Shown here: piece after piece, positions 1-8,321 of the stretch
How positions within the stretch are numbered: the stretch's first letter is position 1
Layout: each line of letters begins with the position of its first letter
Position numbers and translations under genes: made by a program
Notes under the pieces: model-generated
Seen by the model: the letters and a program-made list of their open reading frames with translations, nothing else
Told to the model about the DNA's origin: nothing
Database searches by the model: none
Assembly: GCA_910579645.1 (NCBI GenBank)
Contig: CAJTVK010000007.1
Location: forward strand, 1 to 57,798
Direction of reading: 5' to 3'
DNA from: an uncultured Lachnospiraceae bacterium
Lineage (GTDB): Bacteria > Bacillota > Clostridia > Lachnospirales > Lachnospiraceae
DNA length: 57,798 nucleotides

Positions 1-204
1 CTGACGCAAACATCAAGCACTGATTACTCAAGGATTAATGCAATGATGTACTAGTGCACAAGTAGGGGATTCTTAATTATTTAAATAAAAAAGAAATCAT
101 AAACAGTAATTTGTTCAAAAAATATAAAAATCACTCATTTTAAGGAGAATAATATAAAAGTTGCACAAACCGAAAGAAAGTACTTCCTTCATAACCGCAT
201 TCCA
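1..204. other. AT-rich leader with no gene recognised
   Basis: This AT-rich stretch precedes the nanE promoter. I see no open reading frame with a ribosome binding site and no convincing terminator hairpin. It is probably the intergenic region after a gene that lies outside the window. Confidence 0.4.
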
Positions 205-232
205 TTGAAATCAATTTCAGAAATGATATAAT
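205..232 (+). promoter_or_regulatory. Sigma-A promoter of nanE-nanA with an inverted-repeat operator
   Basis: A -35 box TTGAAA (205-210) and a -10 box TATAAT (227-232) are separated by 16 bases. The inverted repeat TGAAAT-CA-ATTTCA (206-219) overlaps the -35 box and runs into the spacer. A protein bound there would block RNA polymerase. TGAAA/TTTCA half-sites fit what is known of RpiR-family operators, and an RpiR gene lies 2.5 kb downstream, so autologous control by that regulator is a reasonable inference. Confidence 0.65.
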
Positions 233-283
233 AGGAAATAGTTAAAATGAGGAAAGAAATGATAAGAAAGGGGTGGTCAGAGA

Positions 284-973
284 GTGGCAACCAGTAAAGT
301 AGAACAGCTGAAAGGGAAATTGATTGTATCCTGTCAGGCACTTCCCCATGAACCGCTGCATTCGTCATTTATCATGGGAAGAATGGCATTGGCCGCAAAA
401 GAAGGCGGTGCGATGGGCATTCGGGCTAACACAAAGGAGGACATCAAAGAAATCCAGTCACAGGTGGACTTGCCGATTATTGGCATTGTAAAACGTGATT
501 ATGAAGACAGCAAAGTATACATAACACCCACTATGAAGGAAATTGATGAACTGATGGAAGTGAAGCCCGAAATCATTGCGGTGGATGCCACAGGCGCGGT
601 ACGTCCCGGAGGCGTGTCCCTGGATGATTTTTTCCGGCAGGCAAAGGAAAAATATCCGGAGCAGCTATGGATGGCAGACTGTTCCACGGTAGAAGAGGCT
701 CTTCATGCCGACGAATTAGGGTTCGATTTTATCGGCACGACGATGGTCGGTTATACCGAGCAGAGCAGGAATGACAAGATTGAAGCCAATGATTTTGAAA
801 TCATCAGGAAAATCGTAGCAGGCGCGAAGCATAAGGTAATAGCGGAAGGGAACATCAACACGCCGGAAAAGGCAAAGCGTGTGGTGGAACTGGGTGTGTT
901 CAGCGTAGTGGTAGGCTCGATTATCACAAGGCCGCAGCTGATAACCAAGTCGTTTGCAGAAGCATTGAAATGA
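284..973 (+). CDS. nanE: N-acetylmannosamine-6-phosphate 2-epimerase
   Basis: Cytoplasmic enzyme converting ManNAc-6-phosphate to GlcNAc-6-phosphate in sialic acid catabolism. The 229-residue TIM-barrel protein has the usual family length. It carries SCQALPHEPLH near residues 16-26, the catalytic-region lysine in IVKRDY (K70), VDATGAVRPGG (100-110), AEGNI (187-191) and the phosphate-binding VGSIITRP near the end. The start is GTG with AAAGGGG about 10 bases upstream. It is followed after 28 bases by nanA, so the two form an operon from the promoter at 205-232. No ManNAc kinase (nanK) is seen in the window. Confidence 0.95.
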   Translation: MATSKVEQLKGKLIVSCQALPHEPLHSSFIMGRMALAAKEGGAMGIRANTKEDIKEIQSQVDLPIIGIVKRDYEDSKVYITPTMKEIDELMEVKPEIIAVDATGAVRPGGVSLDDFFRQAKEKYPEQLWMADCSTVEEALHADELGFDFIGTTMVGYTEQSRNDKIEANDFEIIRKIVAGAKHKVIAEGNINTPEKAKRVVELGVFSVVVGSIITRPQLITKSFAEALK

Positions 974-1001
974 CAGAGAAAAGTAAGAAAGTGAGTGGAA
1001 A

Positions 1002-1916
1002 ATGAGAAATTTAGATAAGTATAAGGGAGTTATCCCGGCATTTTATGCATGTTATGATAAAGAGGGAAATATCAGTCCGGAAGGCGTCCGGGCACTGACA
1101 AAATATTTTGTGGAAAAAGGAGTCAAGGGAGTCTATGTAAACGGCTCTTCCGGTGAATGTATTTACCAGAGCGTGGAAGACCGCAAAATTGTCTTGGAAA
1201 ACGTGATGGAAGCTGCGGAAGGGAAACTTACCGTAATAGCCCATGTAGCCTGCAATAACACGAAGGACAGTCAGGTATTGGCAGCCCATGCACAGAGCCT
1301 TGGCGTGGATGCCATTGCATGTATCCCTCCTATTTATTTTCATCTGCCGGAATATGCCATTGCGGAGTATTGGAATGATATCAGCAGCGCGGCTCCCGAT
1401 ACCGATTTCATTATTTATAACATTCCGCAGCTTGCAGGCGTTTCGCTGACCCAGAGTTTATTTGCGGAAATGAGGAAAAATCCCCGTGTCATCGGCGTGA
1501 AAAATTCTTCCATGCCCGTTCAGGACATTCAGATGTTTAAGCAGGCGGCAGGCGATGATTATATCATTTTCAACGGTCCCGACGAACAGTTTATCAGCGG
1601 ACGTATCATAGGTGCAGAGGGTGGCATCGGAGGAACCTATGGAGTGATGCCGGAATTGTTCCTCAAAATGGATGAACTGTTAAAAGCCGGAAAGACGGAA
1701 GAGGCAATGCAGGTGCAGTATGACGCAAATGCCGTTATTTATAAAATGTGTGCCGCTCACGGAAACATGTACGGCGTAATAAAAGAAATCCTCCGCATCA
1801 ACGAAGGCCTTGAACTGGGCGGGGTACGCAAGCCTCTGGCTTCCTTAATTCCTGCAGATATGGTCATCGTGGAAGAAGCGGCAAAAATGATTAAGGATGC
1901 GAAAGCGAAACTGTAG
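1002..1916 (+). CDS. nanA: N-acetylneuraminate lyase
   Basis: Aldolase that splits N-acetylneuraminate into ManNAc and pyruvate. It belongs to the DHDPS/NAL family and has the normal length of 304 residues. NGSSGE (47-52) corresponds to the GGSTGE carboxylate-binding motif, YNIPQLAGV holds the catalytic tyrosine (Y139), and GVKNSS holds the Schiff-base lysine (K167). The YNIP and GVKNSS pattern favours the lyase over dihydrodipicolinate synthase, and the nanE neighbour supports this. The gene ends with TAG, which shows that TAG is an ordinary stop codon here. Confidence 0.93.
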   Translation: MRNLDKYKGVIPAFYACYDKEGNISPEGVRALTKYFVEKGVKGVYVNGSSGECIYQSVEDRKIVLENVMEAAEGKLTVIAHVACNNTKDSQVLAAHAQSLGVDAIACIPPIYFHLPEYAIAEYWNDISSAAPDTDFIIYNIPQLAGVSLTQSLFAEMRKNPRVIGVKNSSMPVQDIQMFKQAAGDDYIIFNGPDEQFISGRIIGAEGGIGGTYGVMPELFLKMDELLKAGKTEEAMQVQYDANAVIYKMCAAHGNMYGVIKEILRINEGLELGGVRKPLASLIPADMVIVEEAAKMIKDAKAKL

Positions 1917-1936
1917 CCGGCAACATGCTGATTTAT

Positions 1937-2019
1937 GCCTGAAAAACCATTTCCCGTAACCGGATTGATATGCAGCCATATACGGCTGGCCGCTCTGCGG
2001 GAATGAATTTCAGGCATGC
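1937..2019. other. Inverted repeat between convergent nanA and the SGNH gene
   Basis: TGCCTGAAA (1937-1945) pairs with TTTCAGGCA (2011-2019) across the intergenic gap between convergent genes. An inner stem (CAGCC/GGCTG) also exists. It may end transcription in either direction, but the T-runs are poor. Read on the minus strand the inner part resembles the start of the dispersed family described at 11702-11780, though too weakly to call a copy. Confidence 0.35.
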
Positions 2020-2029
2020 TGACGGCGGC

Positions 2030-2683
2030 TTATGGGCAAATCTGCGGAATAAGGCCGGCAAGCTTTTCGGCAAGGCATCGGTGTCCGTCAAGGCTTAAAT
2101 GCATGTGGTCGTAAGGATACATGCCTACTCCCGGAACGGTAGCGGCATCTAGGAAATGACAGCCTAACCGCTGTGCCGCTGCCCGGTAAAGGGGGGCAAG
2201 AGCCTTGGATTTTTCGATACAGCCTTTTCCCATTTCGGGGCCGATTTCGGTTTCGTAATAGCCTTCTTCCACAGGAGGCGGCGCAATGATAAGCACATTC
2301 GGTTTGTCCCGCCATGCTTCCGAGGTGCGGATTGCCTTGGTCACTAACCGTTCCAGACCCTTAGTGATATTTTCCGGGGTCGCGGAAAAACGTTCTTTTA
2401 CATCATTGGTGCCAAGCATAATAATGAGCAGATCCAACGGCTCATGGGTAAGCATGCAGGCATGGATATAGGAATAGCCGCTTAAGCCTTCAAAAAGAGG
2501 ATCTTCAAAGGATGTGGTCCTGCCGCTTAAGCCTTCTTCACGCACAAGATAGCCGGAGCCCAGTAAATCAGCCAAAAGGCAGGGCCAGCGTTCTTTCTCC
2601 GTGAAGCGTCCTAAATTAGAGGAATTATAGCCGTGAGTGTTGGAGTCGCCGAAGCAGACAATGGTTTTGGTTGCCGTATTCAT
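2030..2683 (-). CDS. SGNH/GDSL hydrolase, possible sialate O-acetylesterase
   Basis: Predicted serine esterase of the SGNH family, 217 residues. FGDSN near the N-terminus holds the catalytic serine (S14), LGTND supplies the asparagine of block III, and YDHMHLS near the end supplies the Asp and His. I place the start at 2683, where an AAAGGAGG site sits a few bases upstream; an upstream extension to 2737 has no such site. No signal peptide is seen, so it is probably cytoplasmic. Its position inside a sialic acid cluster suggests removal of O-acetyl groups from sialic acids, but the substrate is inferred only from context. Confidence 0.85.
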   Translation of the reverse strand: MNTATKTIVCFGDSNTHGYNSSNLGRFTEKERWPCLLADLLGSGYLVREEGLSGRTTSFEDPLFEGLSGYSYIHACMLTHEPLDLLIIMLGTNDVKERFSATPENITKGLERLVTKAIRTSEAWRDKPNVLIIAPPPVEEGYYETEIGPEMGKGCIEKSKALAPLYRAAAQRLGCHFLDAATVPGVGMYPYDHMHLSLDGHRCLAEKLAGLIPQICP

Positions 2684-2760
2684 AAAATGCCTCCTTTGTT
2701 TTTTTCTATCATAGCATTGCGGGAGATGAAAGAGCAATCAAAAACATCCGGACAGCAGGG

Positions 2761-3615
2761 ATGATTATGTATAATTATATAAAGTCAATTGTTCCTATTG
2801 TGGAATCAAAATATGACAGTTTTACAAACGTAGAGAAAAATATCGCTGATTTTTTTCTTAGCAATCAGCGGGAGATAGATTTCTCGGCACAGAATGTGGC
2901 AAAGGAGATATTTGTTTCCGAAGCATCTCTTTCCAGATTTGCAAAGAAATGCGGATTTCACGGATACCGGGAATTCATCTACCAATATGAGAAAACTTTT
3001 ACCCAGAAAAGCGAGGTAGTGGCAAACAGCACAAGACTGGTATTGAACACCTATCAGGAACTTCTGAACAAGACTTACAGCCTTGTGGACGAGGCTCAGA
3101 TCGCCAGGGTAGTAAAATATCTTTTTGAGACGGAGAGAGTAGTGGCATGCGGGAAAGGAAGTTCCGGGCTTGCGGCAAGTGAGATGGAAAGCCGCTTCAT
3201 GAGAATCGGCGTGGACATTGATTCCCTGCAGGATACGGACCGGATGCGCATGCAGTCAGTTTTTTTAAATAAAAGAAGCTTAGTCTGCGGGCTGACGCTC
3301 AGCGGAGAGACAAGAGAAGTGCTGTATCTTCTGAAAGAAGCCTATAAAAAGGGGGCAAAGACAGTGATTATCACTGCCAATGACAAAAACATGTATGCGG
3401 ATTTCTGCAGTGAGGTAGTTTTGGTAGCCTCACTGAACCATCTGAATCATGGAAATGTCATATCGCCGCAGTTTCCGCTGCTTGTCATGCTGGACATCAT
3501 TTATAATTATTATGTCAGCCATGAAAAGTATGTGAAAGCAGAACTGTACGACGATACCCTGCGGGCATTGGAATCGGGGCATTCTCATATCCCGGACTAT
3601 CTGCAGGCAGATTGA
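2761..3615 (+). CDS. RpiR/MurR-family regulator with SIS domain
   Basis: Transcription regulator of 284 residues. An N-terminal helix-turn-helix of the RpiR type (about 1-80, with the NVAKEIFVSEASLSRFAKKCGF segment) is followed by a C-terminal SIS sugar-phosphate binding domain (about 125-260, with CGKGSSGLAA and LTLSGETREV). Family members sense phosphosugars. It probably controls the surrounding nan genes by binding the inverted repeat at 206-219. It is divergent from the esterase and heads the transporter genes. A second ATG six bases downstream is an alternative start. The ribosome binding site is weak. Confidence 0.9.
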   Translation: MIMYNYIKSIVPIVESKYDSFTNVEKNIADFFLSNQREIDFSAQNVAKEIFVSEASLSRFAKKCGFHGYREFIYQYEKTFTQKSEVVANSTRLVLNTYQELLNKTYSLVDEAQIARVVKYLFETERVVACGKGSSGLAASEMESRFMRIGVDIDSLQDTDRMRMQSVFLNKRSLVCGLTLSGETREVLYLLKEAYKKGAKTVIITANDKNMYADFCSEVVLVASLNHLNHGNVISPQFPLLVMLDIIYNYYVSHEKYVKAELYDDTLRALESGHSHIPDYLQAD

Positions 3616-3642
3616 TAAGACGGCATAAAAGGAGCGGGGGAA

Positions 3643-4281
3643 ATGTGGCAGGATATTTTTAATCCGGAAAATCTGTTTTTCAGAACGCTTTCCAAAGGAG
3701 TGGACTTGGTGGGGCTTTCGCTGTTATGGCTATTGCTCTGCATTCCGGTCGTCACCATCGGATCGGCAACGGCGGCCTTATATTATACGGTCGTAAAAGT
3801 TTTCCGTTACAGAAAGGAGGAAGCTTTCAAGACATACCTTAAAGCTTTCCGGGAGAACCTGCGGCAGGGGATATCCGTTACATTGGTTTGCATTCCGGCG
3901 GCAATTTTTCTGGCATGGGGCTATAATGTCATGGCAAACAATATTTCCACCTCGGCAGGGGTCGTCATGTACATGGCATACTATGTGGTGCTCTTAGTGC
4001 CTGCGGCGATTTTCTGCTATATCTTCCCTCTGATGGGAAGGTTTGAATTTCAGACAAAGGCTTTGTACCGCACCGCCTTTATTATGGCTTTCCGTCATCT
4101 GCCTTCCACGGTCATCGTCGTTATGCTGACGGTTGAAATGGCGGTATATACCATAGAAAAGTGGTGGCCGGTATTGATTACGCCGGTGCTTACCATGCTC
4201 TTGGTTTCTTTGTTCTTAGAGCGTATTTTTCCGAAGTACTTAAGCGGGGAAGAAATGGAAAAGTTTGGTTTTTGCAGGTAG
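3643..4281 (+). CDS. YesL-family (DUF624) membrane protein
   Basis: Integral membrane protein of 212 residues with about five hydrophobic segments (for example around 20-42, 75-95, 105-130 and 155-190). The DUF624/YesL family is usually encoded beside carbohydrate ABC transporters in Firmicutes; its role is not established. The start has a GGAG site and the gene is 27 bases after the regulator. It is co-directional with the following transport genes, which fits one transcription unit. Confidence 0.85.
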   Translation: MWQDIFNPENLFFRTLSKGVDLVGLSLLWLLLCIPVVTIGSATAALYYTVVKVFRYRKEEAFKTYLKAFRENLRQGISVTLVCIPAAIFLAWGYNVMANNISTSAGVVMYMAYYVVLLVPAAIFCYIFPLMGRFEFQTKALYRTAFIMAFRHLPSTVIVVMLTVEMAVYTIEKWWPVLITPVLTMLLVSLFLERIFPKYLSGEEMEKFGFCR

Positions 4282-4310
4282 GCCTTATAGGAAGACGGGC
4301 AATCATCCGT

Positions 4311-4329
4311 TCAGGCTGAGGCTTGCCTG
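4311..4329 (+). other. Small hairpin before the solute-binding protein gene
   Basis: TTCAGGC and GCCTGAA form a short stem-loop in the 80-base gap before the lipoprotein gene. It is followed by A-rich, not T-rich, sequence, so it is not an intrinsic terminator on this strand. It could mark a processing or stability site that sets the level of the downstream binding protein. Confidence 0.35.
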
Positions 4330-4361
4330 AAAAAATAAATTAAAAGAAAAGGAGAAAAAAT

Positions 4362-5810
4362 ATGAAAAAAATGTCAAAAAAGTTTTTGGCTCTTGGTCTT
4401 TCACTGATCATGGTGCTGTCTATGGCAGCATGCGGCAACAGTTCTGACAACCAACAGCCAGCGAGCCAGCCGGCACAGGAGTCCGAGCCGGAACCGGCAA
4501 AAGAGGAGACACCGGAAGCGGCTCCGACAGAAGACGCTTCCGAAGCTGAAGCAGAAGCAGAAAGCACGGGAGACACGGCAGGAGCGGATCAGAACGCATC
4601 CATTACCCTTTGGACATATCCCATCGGCAAATGGGGAGATTCCGCAACGGTTGACGGCCTGATTGCAAGCTTCAATGCGCAGTATCCCGGAATTACCGTA
4701 ACCGTGGAATATCTGGACTACACCAACGGCGACGACCAGGTGAACACGGCAATCGAAGGCGGTCAGGCTCCCGATATCGTAATGGAAGGGCCGGAACGTC
4801 TGGTAGCTAACTGGGGTTCCAGAGGACTGATGGTTGACTTATCCGATCTTTTTGCATCGGAAGCAGGCGGTGAGATTTATGAGTCCGTAGAATCGGCCTG
4901 CAAGTCACCGGACGGAAAGTATTATGAATATCCTCTCTGTATGGTAGCACACTGCATGGCTATCAATCAGACGATGTTTGAGGCAGCCGATGCTATGCAG
5001 TATCTGGATGCGGAAAACCACACTTGGACCACGGAGAACTTCTTAAAGGCTGTTCAGGCAGTATATGATTCCGGTCAGGAAAACGTAGCGGCTATTTACT
5101 GCTCCGGCCAGGGCGGTGACCAAGGAACCAGGGCTATCGTCAACAACCTGTACAGCAGCACCTTCACAAATGCAGAGCATACCGCTTATACGGCAGACAC
5201 ACCGGAAAACATCAAGGCTCTGGAAACCTTATATGCACAGGACGGCATTAACTTCGATGCATCCATTAACGGCGGCGAGGAAATTACCCTGTTCCGCAAC
5301 GGCACACTGGCAATGTCCTTCTGTTGGAATGCTGCACAGCAGACAAATGCAGACAACTCTGCGGCAGGCACAACAAACAACGGAGATACCATTCTTCCGA
5401 TGCTGTTCCCTTCCGACGACGGAAAGACGGAACTCTGCGGCGGCATCTGGGGCTTCGGCGTATTTGACAACGGCGACCAGGCTAAGATTGACGCAGCGAA
5501 GACCTTCATCGACTTCATCTGCAACAACCCGGACCAGGTAAAAGAGAGCGTAAAAGCTTCCACATACTTCCCGGTACGTCCTACCCTGACAGGCATTTAT
5601 GACGGAATGGAAATTGCGGATACTATGGATACATTCTCTACATACTTCATGCCTTCCATGGGCGACTACTATCAGGTTGTTCCCGGCTGGGCAGAAGCTC
5701 GTACGGAATGGTGGAACATGTTGCAGCGCATCGGCACAGGCGGCGATGTAGCTACGGAAGTTTCCACTTTTGTAACGAATGCTAACACGGCTGCAAATGC
5801 AGGCAACTAA
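4362..5810 (+). CDS. ABC transporter sugar-binding lipoprotein
   Basis: Extracellular solute-binding protein of 482 residues, family SBP_bac_1 (MalE-like). A lipoprotein signal peptide ends in the lipobox SMAAC with lipidated Cys24, and is followed by a long acidic Ser/Pro/Glu-rich linker (about 26-78). The binding domain starts near ITLWTYP. The gene sits with nanE, nanA and two permeases, so sialic acid, 2,7-anhydro-sialic acid or a sialylated or amino sugar is the likely ligand; this is inference. The AGGAG site is well placed. A strong GC hairpin follows the gene before the permeases. Confidence 0.92.
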   Translation: MKKMSKKFLALGLSLIMVLSMAACGNSSDNQQPASQPAQESEPEPAKEETPEAAPTEDASEAEAEAESTGDTAGADQNASITLWTYPIGKWGDSATVDGLIASFNAQYPGITVTVEYLDYTNGDDQVNTAIEGGQAPDIVMEGPERLVANWGSRGLMVDLSDLFASEAGGEIYESVESACKSPDGKYYEYPLCMVAHCMAINQTMFEAADAMQYLDAENHTWTTENFLKAVQAVYDSGQENVAAIYCSGQGGDQGTRAIVNNLYSSTFTNAEHTAYTADTPENIKALETLYAQDGINFDASINGGEEITLFRNGTLAMSFCWNAAQQTNADNSAAGTTNNGDTILPMLFPSDDGKTELCGGIWGFGVFDNGDQAKIDAAKTFIDFICNNPDQVKESVKASTYFPVRPTLTGIYDGMEIADTMDTFSTYFMPSMGDYYQVVPGWAEARTEWWNMLQRIGTGGDVATEVSTFVTNANTAANAGN

Positions 5811-5825
5811 TGAGTGATTCCCGCT

Positions 5826-5862
5826 GGCGGCAGCAGGGCAGAGAATTCTCCCTGCCGCCGCC
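5826..5862 (+). other. GC-rich stem-loop between binding protein and permease genes
   Basis: GGCGGCAGCAGGG pairs with CCCTGCCGCCGCC around an AT-rich loop, a 13-bp stem with one mismatch. No U-run follows, so it should not terminate fully. Hairpins at this place in transport operons commonly protect the upstream binding-protein mRNA and raise its level over the permeases. The surrounding bases (ATTCCCGC before, GCCGCGA after) faintly resemble the dispersed family found at 11702-11780. Confidence 0.55.
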
Positions 5863-5935
5863 GCGAAACTCTATGTATGGATGGGAGAAGCATTCCCTTC
5901 CCGCATAAAACAAATCAAAGAGAGGGGTGTTATTC

Positions 5936-6847
5936 ATGGCAAAATCATCCAACATGACAAGCAGAAGCAAAGCGTTGGTGCGGCGGGAAACACGTTCGGC
6001 CTATCTTTTCCTTCTGCCGAATATGATATTCTTTATAGGATTTGTTGTAATCCCTATGGTTCTTTGTATTTACACTAGTTTTTTTGACTCCACGATGGGA
6101 AAAGATGCGAAGGATGTTTTTATAGGCTTCCAAAATTATATTGAACTGTGGAAGGATCCGATTTTTGTCCGTTCTTTGAAAAATACGTTTGTTATTGTAA
6201 TTGTTTCGGTGCCCGTGGTATGTATTTTCTCATTATGGGTGTCCGCTCTTATTTATAAACTGAAAGGCCCTATTCTCTCTACTTTCCGCTGTGTTTTCTA
6301 TCTGCCGGTAGTAACCGGTTCGGTAGCGGTAACCGTAGTTTGGAAATGGATGTTCAATAACTATTATGGTATTTTCAATTACATCGGAAAAGGATTAGGG
6401 CTGGTTGATAAGAATATTAACTGGCTGGGAGATGAAAAATACGCTTTATGGTGTATTATCCTCATCCTGCTTACGACTTCGGTAGGGCAGCCTATTGTGC
6501 TTTATGTATCTGCCCTCGGAAACGTGGATACTTCTCTGGTAGAAGCATCCGAAGTAGACGGGGCTACAAACTTACAGCAGTTTTGGAAAATCAAATGGCC
6601 GCTTATCATGCCGACCACATTATATATTTTGGTCATCACCACGATTAACAGCTTCCAGTGTTTTGCGCTGATTCAGCTGCTGACCTCCGGTGGGCCGAAC
6701 CATAGTACGGATACTGTTATGTATTATATTTACTATACAGCATTTAAGCTTTACCGTTATGGCTATGGAAACGCAATGGGCGTAGTTCTTGCAATCTTCA
6801 TTGCACTCCTTTCCGCTGTACAGTTCAAGCTGGCTAAGGAAAAATAG
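5936..6847 (+). CDS. Carbohydrate ABC transporter permease, MalF/UgpA type
   Basis: Inner-membrane permease of 303 residues with about six membrane spans. The cytoplasmic EAA loop is present near residue 200 as EASEVDGATNLQQF...WPLIMPT, the docking site for the ATPase. The start is the ATG at 5936, eight bases after AGAGGGG, and not a GTG nine bases upstream. It works with the next gene and the binding lipoprotein. No ATPase gene follows, so a shared MsmK/UgpC-type ATPase encoded elsewhere is probably used. Confidence 0.92.
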   Translation: MAKSSNMTSRSKALVRRETRSAYLFLLPNMIFFIGFVVIPMVLCIYTSFFDSTMGKDAKDVFIGFQNYIELWKDPIFVRSLKNTFVIVIVSVPVVCIFSLWVSALIYKLKGPILSTFRCVFYLPVVTGSVAVTVVWKWMFNNYYGIFNYIGKGLGLVDKNINWLGDEKYALWCIILILLTTSVGQPIVLYVSALGNVDTSLVEASEVDGATNLQQFWKIKWPLIMPTTLYILVITTINSFQCFALIQLLTSGGPNHSTDTVMYYIYYTAFKLYRYGYGNAMGVVLAIFIALLSAVQFKLAKEK

Positions 6848-6858
6848 GAGGTGAAAGT

Positions 6859-7788
6859 ATGAATTCAGGTATTAAACGAACAAGCGTATATACAATTGTG
6901 TCAATGGTTATATTGATTATTCTTGCAATCCTGTTTGCTTTTCCTCTGTACTGGATTGTTACGGGTGCCTTTAAGACAGCGGCATCCATTAATGCAACGA
7001 CTCCGGACTGGTTTCCGAAGGAATGGGTAATGGACAATTTCAACAAATTGTTCAGCCGTCAGACTGCCCCTCTGTGGGAACTGGCAGTACCTTTCGGCAG
7101 CAAGTTTTCGGCGGACGGGAAACCCATTGTTTTCTTTGCCGGCCCTGTCGTGCCCGCAGCTATCCGCTGGCTGGTGAACACGGTGTTCATGGCGGTAATG
7201 GCTATGATACTCACCTGTATCACCGCAGCCATGGCAGGATATGCATTGGCGAAAAAAAGGTTCCGCGGACAGCAGCTGTTGTTTACGCTGATTGTATGCG
7301 CAATGGCATTGCCGAAGCAGGTTATCCTGATTCCTTTGCTCCGTGAAATGTCTACATTATCTTTATACAATACGATTTGGGCCGTTATCTTCCCTACCGT
7401 AGGATGGCCTTTCGGGGTATTCCTTATGAAGCAGTTTTCGGAAGGGGTTCCCGGGGAAATGCTGGAGGCTGCAAGGATTGACGGTGCAGGAGAGGCGAAG
7501 ACTTTTATTGAAATCGTGCTTCCGATGATTAAGCCCGGTATCGGCGCATTGGCAATCTTTACTTTCATCAACAGTTGGAATGACTATTTCATGCAGTTGA
7601 TTATGTTAAACAGTACCAGCAAGCTGACGATTTCCCTTGGTATCGCAAAGCTGCAGGCAGAGAACTCTACGGATTTTGGTCTGATTATGGCGGGGGCTTC
7701 ATTGGCGGCCATACCGATTATAGCTATATTTATTGCTTTCCAGAAGTACTTTACGCAGGGAATTGCAATGGGAGCCGTGAAAGGGTGA
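6859..7788 (+). CDS. Carbohydrate ABC transporter permease, MalG/UgpE type
   Basis: Second permease half, 309 residues with about six spans. The EAA loop reads EAARIDGAGEAKTFIEIVLPMIKPG near residue 210. It starts 11 bases after the previous permease with an AGGAGG site and ends the transport operon just before a strong terminator. A hydrophilic insertion after the first span (about residues 45-100) is somewhat long for the family and lies outside the membrane. Confidence 0.92.
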   Translation: MNSGIKRTSVYTIVSMVILIILAILFAFPLYWIVTGAFKTAASINATTPDWFPKEWVMDNFNKLFSRQTAPLWELAVPFGSKFSADGKPIVFFAGPVVPAAIRWLVNTVFMAVMAMILTCITAAMAGYALAKKRFRGQQLLFTLIVCAMALPKQVILIPLLREMSTLSLYNTIWAVIFPTVGWPFGVFLMKQFSEGVPGEMLEAARIDGAGEAKTFIEIVLPMIKPGIGALAIFTFINSWNDYFMQLIMLNSTSKLTISLGIAKLQAENSTDFGLIMAGASLAAIPIIAIFIAFQKYFTQGIAMGAVKG

Positions 7789-7803
7789 TGGATATTGTGT
7801 GTA

Positions 7804-7836
7804 AAATACCTGGCAGTTTGCTGCCGGGTATTTTTT
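7804..7836 (+). terminator. Intrinsic terminator of the transport operon
   Basis: ATACCTGGCAG and CTGCCGGGTAT form an 11-bp stem with one G-U pair around a TTTG loop, followed by a run of six T. It lies 16 bases after the second permease. Confidence 0.9.
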
Positions 7837-7879
7837 GTGATGTGTTTTAGGTTTGGTATTGTTGAATTGGGGGTTGGGT

Positions 7880-7962
7880 GAGACGGGTATTAATCGGTGA
7901 GCTGGGTATTGATTGATGAGCCGGGTATTAATCGGTGAGCCCGATGTTGATGGATGAGCCGG
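7880..7962. repeat. Degenerate 19-bp tandem repeat, about 4.4 units
   Basis: Units begin with GAG at 7880, 7899, 7918 and 7937, with a partial one at 7956. The core is GAGCCGGGTATTAATCGGT. Units one and three are closest to each other, as are two and four in their ends. No reading frame with a start uses it. It abuts the left arm of the 154-bp palindromic element. Confidence 0.8.
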
Positions 7963-7964
7963 AC

Positions 7965-8118
7965 GCACCTGCCCTTATATAGCTGTCCTAAGGACGCGCT
8001 TCCGCTCAGCGTCAAACGCAACGGTACTAAGCTCGAAATCTGCCGCCGGCAGATTTAAACCTCGCTAAGTGCCGGCGTTTTCCGATGGTCCTTAGGACAG
8101 CTATATAAGGGCAGGTGC
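7965..8118 (-). repeat. 154-bp palindromic element, copy A
   Basis: Perfect 31-bp inverted arms (7965-7995 and 8088-8118) enclose a 92-base core. The core holds a further stem, AAATCTGCC with GGCAGATTT. The minus-strand reading aligns base for base with copy B at 9265-9418, which has exactly the same length. Arm bases that differ between copies are mostly compensated on the opposite arm. No transposase and no clear target duplication are seen. It could be a non-autonomous mobile palindrome or a structured RNA. Confidence 0.85.
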
Positions 8119-8157
8119 TGTGCATTGGCACAATTTCCGGATGACATAGCCTGCTTT

Positions 8158-8230
8158 ATTTCCGCGAGCAATAAGGGAAATAGCCATGCTTGCATGGATA
8201 TTTGACGAAAGCAGCGAGGGTCAAATATCC
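8158..8230 (+). repeat. Dispersed structured repeat, second family, copy 1
   Basis: The copy begins ATTTCCGCGAGCAATAAGG, contains the hairpin CCATGC/GCATGG, and continues as GGATATTTGAC (8196-8206), which pairs perfectly with GTCAAATATCC (8220-8230). It aligns with the copy at 11702-11780, where the inner hairpin is CCGCAC/GTGCGG, so the stem is kept while its bases change. A further GC-rich hairpin region with another TATTTGAC motif follows to about 8290. No gene lies in 7840-8320. Confidence 0.65.
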
Positions 8231-8321
8231 TGCCCTCTGGGGCACTTCAAATTTGACGCCCCGCTGCTCACGGCGGGGTATTTGACTGATTTAAGATGTA
8301 TACTTGCCCTGCTTACATTGT

